This document shows positions 1 through 7,581 of a stretch of 64,000 nucleotides of DNA, piece by piece; positions within the stretch are counted from its first letter, which is position 1, and each line of letters starts with the position of its first letter. The notes beneath the pieces were generated by a model. It was not told the origin of the DNA and did not search any database. It worked only from the letters and a program-made list of their open reading frames with translations. A program made the position numbers and the translations under genes. Source of the DNA: Quatrionicoccus australiensis (GTDB lineage: Bacteria; Pseudomonadota; Gammaproteobacteria; Burkholderiales; Rhodocyclaceae); NCBI RefSeq assembly GCF_020510525.1, contig NZ_CP075188.1, positions 2,790,001 to 2,854,000 of the forward strand, in the 5' to 3' direction.

Positions 1-770
1 ACGATTTCGATATCGAGGCCGTAGCGCTCGGCGATCGGCTGCCAGTAGGCAACAGCGGCGCCACCCAGCGGATCGACGCCGATCTTGAGGCCGGCGCGAC
101 GAATCGCGTCCATGTCGATGACCTTGCCGAGATCGGCGACGTAAGCTTCGACGAAATCCTGTTCGACGATATGGGCACAAGCCATCGCCTCGGCCAGCGG
201 CAGGCGTTTGACATCACGATTGCCGTCCGCCATCAGCGCGTTGGCGCGCTGTTCGATCCAGCCGGTGACATCGGTATCGGCCGGACCGCCGTTCGGCGGG
301 TTGTATTTGATGCCGCCATCGCGCGGCGGATTGTGCGAGGGCGTGATGACGATACCGTCGGCCAGCTCGGCCGACTGGCCGCGGTTATGCACCAGGATGG
401 CCCGCGAGATGACCGGCGTCGGCGTGTAGCCGTCAGCGGCCTGCAAATGCGTCAGCACGCCATTGGCAGCAAGCACTTCAAGTGCGGAACATTGCGCCGG
501 TGCCGAAAGGGCGTGCGTGTCCTTGCCGAGGAAAAGCGGGCCACTGATGCCCTGGGCTGCGCGGTATTCGCACACCGCCTGGGTAATGGCCAGAATGTGC
601 GCCTCGTTGAAACTGCCATTAAAGGCGCAGCCACGATGGCCGCTGGTGCCGAAGGCGACGCGCTGGGTCGGGTCGCTGGTATCGGGTGCGGCACGGTACG
701 CTGCGAGCAAGGCGGGAATGTCGGTCAGGTCGCTGGAATTGGCTCGCTGGCCGGCGCGGGGATGGGTCAT
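1..770 (-). CDS. pgm: Phosphoglucomutase, N-terminal part (runs off left edge)
   Basis: The reverse strand encodes about 256 residues beginning MTHPRAGQ. They closely follow the alpha-D-glucose-specific phosphoglucomutase of E. coli. The GTSGHRG segment, the catalytic phosphoserine loop ITPSHNPP, the [15 protein letters not shown] block and GVDPLGG are all visible. The enzyme interconverts glucose 1-phosphate and glucose 6-phosphate in the cytoplasm, for glycogen and sugar-nucleotide metabolism. The start ATG is at 768-770; no strong ribosome-binding site is obvious. The C-terminal half lies outside the window, so the gene is partial here only because of the window edge. Confidence 0.93.
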   Translation of the reverse strand, partial: MTHPRAGQRANSSDLTDIPALLAAYRAAPDTSDPTQRVAFGTSGHRGCAFNGSFNEAHILAITQAVCEYRAAQGISGPLFLGKDTHALSAPAQCSALEVLAANGVLTHLQAADGYTPTPVISRAILVHNRGQSAELADGIVITPSHNPPRDGGIKYNPPNGGPADTDVTGWIEQRANALMADGNRDVKRLPLAEAMACAHIVEQDFVEAYVADLGKVIDMDAIRRAGLKIGVDPLGGAAVAYWQPIAERYGLDIEI

Positions 771-868
771 GATCAGGAATTCCGGAAGGCTGTCGTTTGC
801 ATGCGTAATATTTTACCTTGCCGGCATGACGATCTGACGCGGATCATGCGGCAAAGCGTCGCGGCGGC

Positions 869-913
869 AAAATTGCCGGTTTTTACCGGTCGACCGTCAA
901 AAAAAGGTCAATT
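869..913. repeat. GGTCGACC intergenic element, copy 1
   Basis: AAATTGCC and a T-run precede GGTCGACC at 888-895. An A-run and GGTCAATTT follow, giving an imperfect dyad. It sits between pgm and the GGDEF-EAL gene and overlaps that gene's stop. The same arrangement recurs at several other intergenic places in the window. Function unknown. Confidence 0.5.
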
Positions 914-3900
914 TGCCGAGTTGGTCTGGCGAATGAATGCCAACACCTGATCGGCCGGTACCGGCCGGCTGAATAGATAGCCCTGCACGAAGTCGCACCC
1001 CTTGCTTTTCAGATAGTCGCGCTGCGCCTCGGTTTCGACACCCTCGGCGACCAGCTTCAGGCCCAGGCTGTGGGCCAGGCCGATGGTGGCGTCGCAGATT
1101 GCGGCGCTGTCCTGATCCTCGCCGATTTCCATGACGAAGGAACGATCCAGTTTGAGGTGCTTGATCGGGAACATGCGCAGGTAGCTGAGCGATGAATAGC
1201 CGGTGCCGAAGTCGTCGATTGCCAACTCGACGCCCATGTCGTGCAGCAGATCGAGGATGCGGACGGTTTCGTCCGGCTGGTTCATGGCGACCGATTCGGT
1301 AATTTCGAAGATCAGCGTTTCCGGCGCCAGACCGAAGGCCTCGATGGCGCCACGGGCGAGAATCGGCAGATTGCCGTTGCGCAATTGCAGGGCCGAGATG
1401 TTGATGCCCATTTTCAGGCCACGCAAACCGGTTTCGTTGAATTCGGCCAGCTGCCGGCATGCCGTCCAGAACACCCATTCGCCGATCGGCTGGATCAGGC
1501 CGGTTTCTTCGGCAATGCCGATAAAGTTGCCGGGTGGCACCATGCCCATTTCCGGATGCTGCCAGCGCACCAGGGCCTCAAGGCTGACTACCTTGCCGGT
1601 CTGCATGTCGAGGATCGGCTGGTAATGCACGCAGAATTCGTCGCGGGCCAGGGCCTGACGCAGGCTATGTTCGATTTTCAGGCGTTCGAGGGCGGCATCG
1701 TTCATCCGCGCATCGAAGAACTGGAAGTTGTTCCGTCCGGCCGCCTTGGCGTGATACATCGCCGCGTCGGCATTTTTCATCAGCGTTTCGCCATCTTCGC
1801 CGTCAGTCGGGAAGAGCGCGACGCCGATGCTGGGCGTGGTGTAAAGGTCGTAGCCTTCGATCACATAAGGGTCGCCGATGTTGCGCACGAGCTTCTCGGC
1901 GATGATCGCCGCCGAACCGCTATGCTCCATGCCGCTCAGCATGATGACGAATTCGTCACCGCCCAGGCGTGCCACGACATCGCTGTCGCGTACGCTGTCA
2001 CGCAGGCGGTCGGCGACTTCGATCAACAGCTTGTCACCGATGTGATGACCGAGGGTATCGTTGATCACCTTGAACCGGTCGAGATCGATGAAGAGCAGCG
2101 CCACCTTGGTACCTTCGCGCCGCGCTGCGGCCAGCGCCTGGTCGAGGCGCCCCTTCAGGCTGAGGCGATTGAGCAGGCCGGTCAACACGTCGTGATGGGC
2201 CATATGCTGGAGTTGGGCTTCGGCAGCACGCTCCGACGAGACATCGGTAAAGTGGGCAATGTGGTTACCGATCGAACCGTCTTCATTGCGGATCACCGAG
2301 ACCGTCATCCACTTCGGGTAGATCGCGCCATCCTTGCGCCGATCCCAGATTTCGCCCTGCCAGAAGCCGCGCTCGCCGATGGTCAGCCACATCTCCTTGT
2401 ATTCTTCCTGCGTCGTGCGCCCGGCGGAGAGGATGCGCGGGTTGCTGCCGATCACCTCTTCCGGCTCGTAGCCCGTCAGCTTGGTGAAAGCGGGATTGAC
2501 CGTCACGATTTTGTTGTCGCCGTCGGTAATCAGGATGGCTTCACCGCTGTAATGGAACGCGCTGGCGAGCAACTGCATGCGTGATTCCATCTGATGCTGA
2601 CCGGTCACATCCTGCGATGTCCCGACAATCCGCAGTACCCGGCCATCCTCGCCATAGTGCGCCTCGCCGGTTTCGAGCAGGTATTTGACCCGACCATCGG
2701 GCATCAGCAGACGGTGCCTGACCATCAGGAGGCTGCGCTTGCGCATCGCCTCGCGATACTCGCGATTGACGGCGTCCCGGTCTTCCGGGTGCACCAGGGC
2801 AACAAAATCGTCGTAGCTGCGCTCCGGCAAAAACGGCTCGAACTCGAAGATCTGTTGCAATTCCTCGGAGCACACCACCCGACGACTGGCGAGATCGAGT
2901 TCCCAGCTGCCCAACTGGGCTATGCGCTGCGCCGTCTTCAGCTGATCCTTGCTTTTGTGCAAATCGGCGAGTGCCAGCACTTCCCGCTCCTGGGCGCGGA
3001 ACAGCCAGAACAGCAGCAGCGCCAGACCGGAGAGCAACAGCAGGCTGACCAAACTACCAGCCCACACACGCTGCCGCCAGTTGCTCAACACATCACTTTC
3101 TGCGACCCCGGCCATGACATAAAACGGATAGCGCTCAAGCACGCGGTACGCGACGATTCTGGGCACGCCATCCACCGCAGACGGAAATGCCAGCACCCCG
3201 AAACGACTTCCTGCGGCGAGAACATCCACCATCGGGAAATCCTTGCCAGGATGTTCATTGAACTTTACCGGCATCGCCGGCGCGACAAAAACAAGCGAAT
3301 GATCGTCAAGCCTGCGGATGGAAAATGCCCCCTCAGGCCCAAGCTTCAGTGAATCGAAAAGATGGGCAAAATACTCAAGACGCAAAGGCACAATAACCAG
3401 CCCGAGGAAACTGCCATCCTGATGCCGTATGGCCCGGGCGGCAACGATAGAAGGACTACCGTTGAGGCGCGAAGTCACCATCTCAGAAAACACCGTGCCG
3501 ATATCTGGCTGATCTCGTACCAGGGCAAAATAACTCCGATCAGCGACGCTGACATCTCCACTCACGAACAGCATTTTCCCGGACGCGTCCACCAACTGAA
3601 AATCCCCCACCTCGGGAAAGTCGATGCGATAGCGCTCAAGCTCCGCTTCCAACGCCAGAGATGCCAAGCCAATGACACCGGGATTCAACAAGGTTTTCGG
3701 GAAGCGGTCAGCAAGACGAACCAAGTCGGCATCTATACGGCGTAGCGTCGAGTCCAGCCTCGCATCAATCAGCTCTGCATAATTTTTTGCCGTCAACTCG
3801 GCTTCAGCACGTGTTTCCTGATATGCAGACCAGAGGTTGTAGGCGAGCACAAGAAAACTGCCGGCGACAAGCAGGACCATGACCCGCCATAACTGACGTC

Positions 3901-3946
3901 CCTTCCGGATATATTTCTCTGGCGCCTGTGGCGCTTGCCTCACCAT
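908..3946 (-). CDS. Membrane dCACHE-PAS-PAS-GGDEF-EAL c-di-GMP protein
   Basis: A 1012-residue protein predicted to make and/or degrade c-di-GMP. Membrane helices near 21-39 and 295-317 flank a periplasmic dCACHE-like sensor (about 45-285). PAS folds lie at about 340-450 and 460-575. The GGDEF domain has an intact motif at 662-666 and an inhibitory I-site RDSD at 653-656. The EAL domain (motif 790-792) keeps NISAL, EITES, the DDFGTGYSS loop, KLDRSF, AEGVE and VQGYLFSRP. Both catalytic halves therefore look competent. The ATG at 3946 is chosen because AGAAG precedes it; the next in-frame start upstream (4003) would run into folA, which ends 20 bp away. Net enzymatic direction cannot be told from sequence. 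Confidence 0.9.
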   Translation of the reverse strand: MVRQAPQAPEKYIRKGRQLWRVMVLLVAGSFLVLAYNLWSAYQETRAEAELTAKNYAELIDARLDSTLRRIDADLVRLADRFPKTLLNPGVIGLASLALEAELERYRIDFPEVGDFQLVDASGKMLFVSGDVSVADRSYFALVRDQPDIGTVFSEMVTSRLNGSPSIVAARAIRHQDGSFLGLVIVPLRLEYFAHLFDSLKLGPEGAFSIRRLDDHSLVFVAPAMPVKFNEHPGKDFPMVDVLAAGSRFGVLAFPSAVDGVPRIVAYRVLERYPFYVMAGVAESDVLSNWRQRVWAGSLVSLLLLSGLALLLFWLFRAQEREVLALADLHKSKDQLKTAQRIAQLGSWELDLASRRVVCSEELQQIFEFEPFLPERSYDDFVALVHPEDRDAVNREYREAMRKRSLLMVRHRLLMPDGRVKYLLETGEAHYGEDGRVLRIVGTSQDVTGQHQMESRMQLLASAFHYSGEAILITDGDNKIVTVNPAFTKLTGYEPEEVIGSNPRILSAGRTTQEEYKEMWLTIGERGFWQGEIWDRRKDGAIYPKWMTVSVIRNEDGSIGNHIAHFTDVSSERAAEAQLQHMAHHDVLTGLLNRLSLKGRLDQALAAARREGTKVALLFIDLDRFKVINDTLGHHIGDKLLIEVADRLRDSVRDSDVVARLGGDEFVIMLSGMEHSGSAAIIAEKLVRNIGDPYVIEGYDLYTTPSIGVALFPTDGEDGETLMKNADAAMYHAKAAGRNNFQFFDARMNDAALERLKIEHSLRQALARDEFCVHYQPILDMQTGKVVSLEALVRWQHPEMGMVPPGNFIGIAEETGLIQPIGEWVFWTACRQLAEFNETGLRGLKMGINISALQLRNGNLPILARGAIEAFGLAPETLIFEITESVAMNQPDETVRILDLLHDMGVELAIDDFGTGYSSLSYLRMFPIKHLKLDRSFVMEIGEDQDSAAICDATIGLAHSLGLKLVAEGVETEAQRDYLKSKGCDFVQGYLFSRPVPADQVLAFIRQTNSAN

Positions 3947-3966
3947 TTTTGTCTTCTTGTGATTGG

Positions 3967-4539
3967 TTAGACCAATTTTGATGAGACCGGGCCTTTTTTG
4001 CAATCATCTTGCACGACAAGGCGAGGCATTGGCTGTTCATACAGGATAAAACGACACACTACGTCCTGCCCCGTCTTGCGCTCGCGGTAGGTCTTGCGCT
4101 CGTCGCTGACAACCCGCCAGTCTGCCAGCGGAATGCTATCCGGGAACAAGGTATCGCCGGCAAACGGCATTTCTATGCGGGTCAGGTAAAAGCGCTGGCA
4201 GTACGGCCAGGCAGCGGCATAGACGGAGGCGCCGCCAATCACGAAAACCGGCTTGCCGGTTGCCACAGCGGCCGCCAGCCCCTGCTCGACGGAATCAACA
4301 CGCTGGCAACCCGGACGCAGGGAAAGGTCCGATTGCCGGCTGACGATAAAGGAATCGACCGGCACGACGTCCATCGACTCATAGGTCAGCCGCCCGATGA
4401 CCAACGCCGCACCGGCAACAGTGGACTCGAAATAAGCCAGCTCTTCCGGAATATCCCAGGGCAACCAGCCATCAAGGCCAAGCATGCCGTTGCTGGCAAC
4501 AGCACCGATGGCCGCGATCAACGGGGCGTTTTCAGCCAT
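3967..4539 (-). CDS. folA: Dihydrofolate reductase
   Basis: A 190-residue protein with the DHFR pattern: a first strand with PLIAAIGAVASNG, the LPWDIPEELAYF segment, the VIGRLTYESM cofactor helix and the FVIGGASVY strand. It reduces dihydrofolate with NADPH in the cytoplasm. Glu replaces the E. coli active-site Asp27 (PEEL instead of PADL), a normal family variation. It is longer than the usual 160 residues because of a basic C-terminal tail. Its start overlaps the end of the FolB/FolX-like gene by 22 bp, so the two folate genes are probably co-translated. Confidence 0.9.
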   Translation of the reverse strand: MAENAPLIAAIGAVASNGMLGLDGWLPWDIPEELAYFESTVAGAALVIGRLTYESMDVVPVDSFIVSRQSDLSLRPGCQRVDSVEQGLAAAVATGKPVFVIGGASVYAAAWPYCQRFYLTRIEMPFAGDTLFPDSIPLADWRVVSDERKTYRERKTGQDVVCRFILYEQPMPRLVVQDDCKKGPVSSKLV

Positions 4540-4916
4540 TGTTCGCGCGTCATCGACAAGGAAATGGCCGGAGTTGCCTGTCCGTTGTAAACATGGGGTT
4601 TATGCATGGAGATAAAGGCCGAGCTGACGATGGGCATGCCAAAGATCGCATCCATGACTTCGAGAATGCTCGATTCCAGACATTCGCAGTGAGCGTTGCC
4701 TTCGAGCTTGCGGATCGCAAGAAAAATGACTTCGTAATCGACAACCTGACGGATGTCGTGCGGATTGGCAATGGCATCCATCGGCGCCCAGGCGTCCGCG
4801 TGCACTACAACCGCCTGCGGACCATGTTTCTCCAGCGGGTTACACCCGGTTCGCAGTTGAATGGTGGCATCCACCGATGCGCACCAGTGATTGACTGGCA
4901 AAGTACTCTCCTTCAT
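4518..4916 (-). CDS. Dihydroneopterin aldolase/epimerase family protein (FolB/FolX-like)
   Basis: 132 residues starting MKESTLPV. The pattern NPLEKHGPQ, a VDYEVIFLAI helix, CECLESSILEV and a strand ISMHKPH matches the tunnelling-fold DHNA family. That family carries a substrate-anchoring Glu, a Tyr and a Lys at these places. The reaction would be cleavage or epimerisation of dihydroneopterin in folate or pterin synthesis. The ATG at 4916 is chosen because upstream sequence in frame (to 5120) is Pro/Arg-rich and crosses the terminator and the end of the neighbouring gene. FolB versus FolX cannot be separated by eye; overlap with folA supports a folate role. Confidence 0.7.
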   Translation of the reverse strand: MKESTLPVNHWCASVDATIQLRTGCNPLEKHGPQAVVVHADAWAPMDAIANPHDIRQVVDYEVIFLAIRKLEGNAHCECLESSILEVMDAIFGMPIVSSAFISMHKPHVYNGQATPAISLSMTREQWLKTPR

Positions 4917-4972
4917 GTATCTCGAATAATCGACGCCGGCAAAGATACCAGAGCGCCAGAACATTACCGGCG

Positions 4973-5005
4973 AAAAAAATCGCAGGCCGGTTTCACCTGC
5001 GATTT
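4973..5005 (-). terminator. Rho-independent terminator
   Basis: A perfect 10-bp stem, AAATCGCAGG (4977-4986) with CCTGCGATTT (4996-5005). On the reverse strand it is followed by seven Ts. It lies 21 bp past the stop of the coiled-coil gene that ends at 5026. Confidence 0.8.
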
Positions 5006-5025
5006 GTGTTTCAAAAGCCAGCCAG

Positions 5026-5424
5026 TCAGGCGACGACGTTAACCAGGGTTCCGGTGGTTTGCCCCTCGGCGTTGACTGTCGGCGAGGCGGGCGTGGTGAC
5101 CTTGCTTGCCGTGGTATCAAGCGCCTTGGTCAATTGCTGGTGCCAGTCACTGAACTGACTGTCCAGCTTGGCCTTCGATTGCTGTGACACCACATTCAGC
5201 CGGGCATTCGAAGCCTCGCCTTCGGCCTGCTCCGACTGCACTTGCAGCGAACGGGCATTTTCCTGTGCGCGATTGGCAACCGATTTCGCATCCCGAGCCT
5301 GCGCCTGCAGGGAGCGCGCTTTTTGCTCAGCCTGATCGGCGGCACGCTGGGCCTGTTGCTGTTGCAACTGAACCCACAAGCCACTGCTCAGGCTTTGCGC
5401 GCTGGAGGTTGAACTGATCGCCAT
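5026..5424 (-). CDS. Small coiled-coil protein with GQTTGxLxNVxA C-terminus
   Basis: 132 residues, not recognised as a named family. After a Ser-rich start, residues about 18-100 are Ala/Gln/Glu-rich and heptad-like, with no cysteine, so a long coiled coil is likely. There is no signal peptide or membrane helix. It ends NAEGQTTGTLVNVVA, nearly the same ending as the neighbouring 72-residue protein, which lies 42 bp upstream on the same strand. A GGGTG-type Shine-Dalgarno precedes the ATG and a strong terminator follows the stop. The two are probably co-transcribed. Function unknown. Confidence 0.75.
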   Translation of the reverse strand: MAISSTSSAQSLSSGLWVQLQQQQAQRAADQAEQKARSLQAQARDAKSVANRAQENARSLQVQSEQAEGEASNARLNVVSQQSKAKLDSQFSDWHQQLTKALDTTASKVTTPASPTVNAEGQTTGTLVNVVA

Positions 5425-5465
5425 TTGATCACCCGATGAGTCCTGTCATCAGCCGGGCGGCTGCC

Positions 5466-5684
5466 TCAGGCAGTCACGTTAATCAGGGAACCCGTGGTTT
5501 GCCCTTGCGTATTGACCACCGGACGCGGCGTTTCTTCCTTGCGTTCGTTGGCTTCCTGCAGGCGGGACTCACGCCGTTCTGCCTGCTGCGCTTGCTGCGT
5601 CTGCTGGGCTTGCTGCGTCTGGCTGGCGGGAGTACTGGCGCTGGTATAAGAACCCAGACTGGAAGTGACAGAGGAGATATCCAT
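5466..5684 (-). CDS. Small Gln-rich protein with GQTTGxLxNVxA C-terminus
   Basis: 72 residues beginning MDISSVTSS. A Ser/Thr-rich head leads into a Gln-rich stretch with TQQAQQ repeated, then charged residues, then the ending NTQGQTTGSLINVTA. The ATG at 5684 has AAAGGA about 8 bp ahead. Longer in-frame extension to 5822 looks non-coding. No membrane helix, signal peptide or known domain. It shares its last 15 residues with the next gene downstream, pointing to a common C-terminal interaction or sorting signal. Function unknown. Confidence 0.7.
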   Translation of the reverse strand: MDISSVTSSLGSYTSASTPASQTQQAQQTQQAQQAERRESRLQEANERKEETPRPVVNTQGQTTGSLINVTA

Positions 5685-5917
5685 GACAATCCTTTCAATA
5701 AAACAACTGCTTAATCTGACTTTACACCATCCAGAAAAATCTGCCAGCAGAAAAATGGCCGGGGTCTCCGGCAACCGGGCAAGAGAACGGGGCTGGGCCC
5801 ATTCTTGAACAACGGCCCACACCTATAAATAATAATAACAACAAATATGAAAAATTCGATGTAGAATTAGCCCCGTTGATCGCGCAAACCTCACCGCCAA
5901 TTCAGGAAAGCAAGAAA

Positions 5918-7234
5918 ATGCCAGACCAGCTCCCGGACGCCAGCCCAAAGACCTGCCACGTTTCGACGGCAAGCCATGGCATTTCTGCCGCGGAGCTCCC
6001 ATCCAGCCCGGTGCCCTGTGCTGACATTCTGGACACCAGTCCGGTGCCCTGTTTCGTGATTGATGCCCAGCATCGCGTCATCAAGTGGAACAAGGGGTGC
6101 GAACAATTGCTGGGGATCAGTGCCGCTGAAATGCTGGGCACCAGCAATCATTGGCAGGCTTTTTATCCCAGCCGTCGTTCGACCCTGGCTGACCTGATTG
6201 TCGATGGACGGGTGGAAACCCTGGCCGAGGAGCTTTACCGCGACAACCACCTGCGGCGTTCGCCCATCATCGTCGATGCCTACGAAGCCGAAACCTTTTT
6301 CCCGCAGATGACGCCGGAAGGACGGCATTTTTTCTTTACCGCAGCACCGCTGCGCAGTGAGGATGGCAAGATCATCGGGGCTGTCGAAACCCTCCAGGAC
6401 GTCAGCGCGCAACGCCGGGCGGAGCAGGCATTGCAGGACTCGCACGACCGGCTGGAACAGGAAGTCGCGCTGCGCACCGCCGAACTGCAGGAATCAAATC
6501 GCCAGCTCGCACTCAGCCTGCAACGCGCAGAAGAAGCCAGCCAGCTGAAATCGGCTTTCCTGGAAATGCTCACGCTCGAACTCAAGACTCCCCTCAACGG
6601 CATCATCGGCATCGCCGAACTGATCCGCAATGATCCGAACGCAGCGGAGAACACCGAGTACGCGGCCATCATCCACGAAAGCGGTGCGCGGCTGTTCAAA
6701 CTGCTCGACGACATGCTCAATCTCAGTGAAATCAAGGCAGGCGAGGCGAAAGTCATGGCCTCACCGAGCTGCACGCACGAACTGATCGAGTCGCTGATCC
6801 GGGAAAACGCACCGACCGCAGAAAAAAAGGGAATCGTGCTCAACCTGCAGTTTGCGCGAAACAGCCCGGAGATCGTGTGCAATGACCCTCGGCGGATGAC
6901 CAGAAGTCTGGCGCCGCTCATTGAGAACGCCATCCGATTCACACAAGAAGGCGAGATCAATATTGCCGTCGAACGCGACCACGAAGATATCGTCATCTGC
7001 ATTGCCGACACCGGCCCCGGCATTCCACCAGCCGCCCGCGACAACATTTTCGAAATCTTCCGGCAGGGACAATTGCACCAGCAGCAGTTTCAGGGAGGCT
7101 TGGGGCTGGGCCTTGCGCTGGCCCGCGCCGAAGCGGAACTTCTCGGTGGCAGCCTGATCCTCGACCCGCAGCAAGGAAGGACAGGGGCGCGTTTCATTCT
7201 GCGCCTGCCGATCGAGGCACCCTGCCTGCACTGA
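5918..7234 (+). CDS. PAS histidine-kinase-like protein lacking the phospho-acceptor His
   Basis: 438 residues, soluble. A PAS domain covers about 38-165, a coiled coil 166-208, a HisKA-like dimerisation helix 209-275 and a HATPase domain about 315-430. The ATPase boxes look intact: ENAIRFT, DTGPGIP, IFEIFRQ, GGLGLGLALA. In the H-box, the residue before ELKTPLNG is Leu220 (codon CTC) where the family has His (SHELRTPLN). It therefore should not autophosphorylate in the usual way and may act as an ATP-binding regulator or partner kinase. ATG 5918 is preceded by AGGAAAG. The heme hybrid kinase follows on the same strand after 347 bp. Confidence 0.85.
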   Translation: MPDQLPDASPKTCHVSTASHGISAAELPSSPVPCADILDTSPVPCFVIDAQHRVIKWNKGCEQLLGISAAEMLGTSNHWQAFYPSRRSTLADLIVDGRVETLAEELYRDNHLRRSPIIVDAYEAETFFPQMTPEGRHFFFTAAPLRSEDGKIIGAVETLQDVSAQRRAEQALQDSHDRLEQEVALRTAELQESNRQLALSLQRAEEASQLKSAFLEMLTLELKTPLNGIIGIAELIRNDPNAAENTEYAAIIHESGARLFKLLDDMLNLSEIKAGEAKVMASPSCTHELIESLIRENAPTAEKKGIVLNLQFARNSPEIVCNDPRRMTRSLAPLIENAIRFTQEGEINIAVERDHEDIVICIADTGPGIPPAARDNIFEIFRQGQLHQQQFQGGLGLGLALARAEAELLGGSLILDPQQGRTGARFILRLPIEAPCLH

Positions 7235-7242
7235 CCGGGAAG

Positions 7243-7302
7243 GGCAAATTCGGCCGTCGGGCAGGGTCGACCGGATGGGGCGGCAATTTTCGCCAATTTT
7301 GC
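7243..7302. repeat. GGTCGACC intergenic element, copy 2; rest of 7235-7581 gap
   Basis: GGCAAATTC precedes GGTCGACC (7265-7272), followed by GGCAATTTTCGCC and CAATTTTGC. This matches the flank pattern of the other copies. The remaining 280 bp up to the kinase start at 7582 contains no convincing gene. It presumably holds the promoter and leader. Confidence 0.5.
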
Positions 7303-7581
7303 ATACATCAATTTTTCTCCCGGCCCGGATTGATACCATCAACCGAGTCACCCTGGAGATACAGGCCTAGCGGGTGACAGGTCCCCGTCCTGCTGCAGGC
7401 TGCGCCACGCCAGTCCGGCAGCGGGAAAGCTTTGTTCAGCCCTCCCTCTCAGGCCCTTGAACGCGACGATGAAACGCCCATCCGCTGCCAGCTGCTTCAG
7501 GCAACGCACCTCCAGAGCGGAAAACGCCCCAGGCCTGTTGCAGACAAAAACTGACGTCGCCAACGGCAAGGGACGATAGCG

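Noticed and set aside
171..950. 259-residue frame on the plus strand over pgm
   Set aside because: It is antisense to the clearly conserved phosphoglucomutase and has no recognisable protein features.
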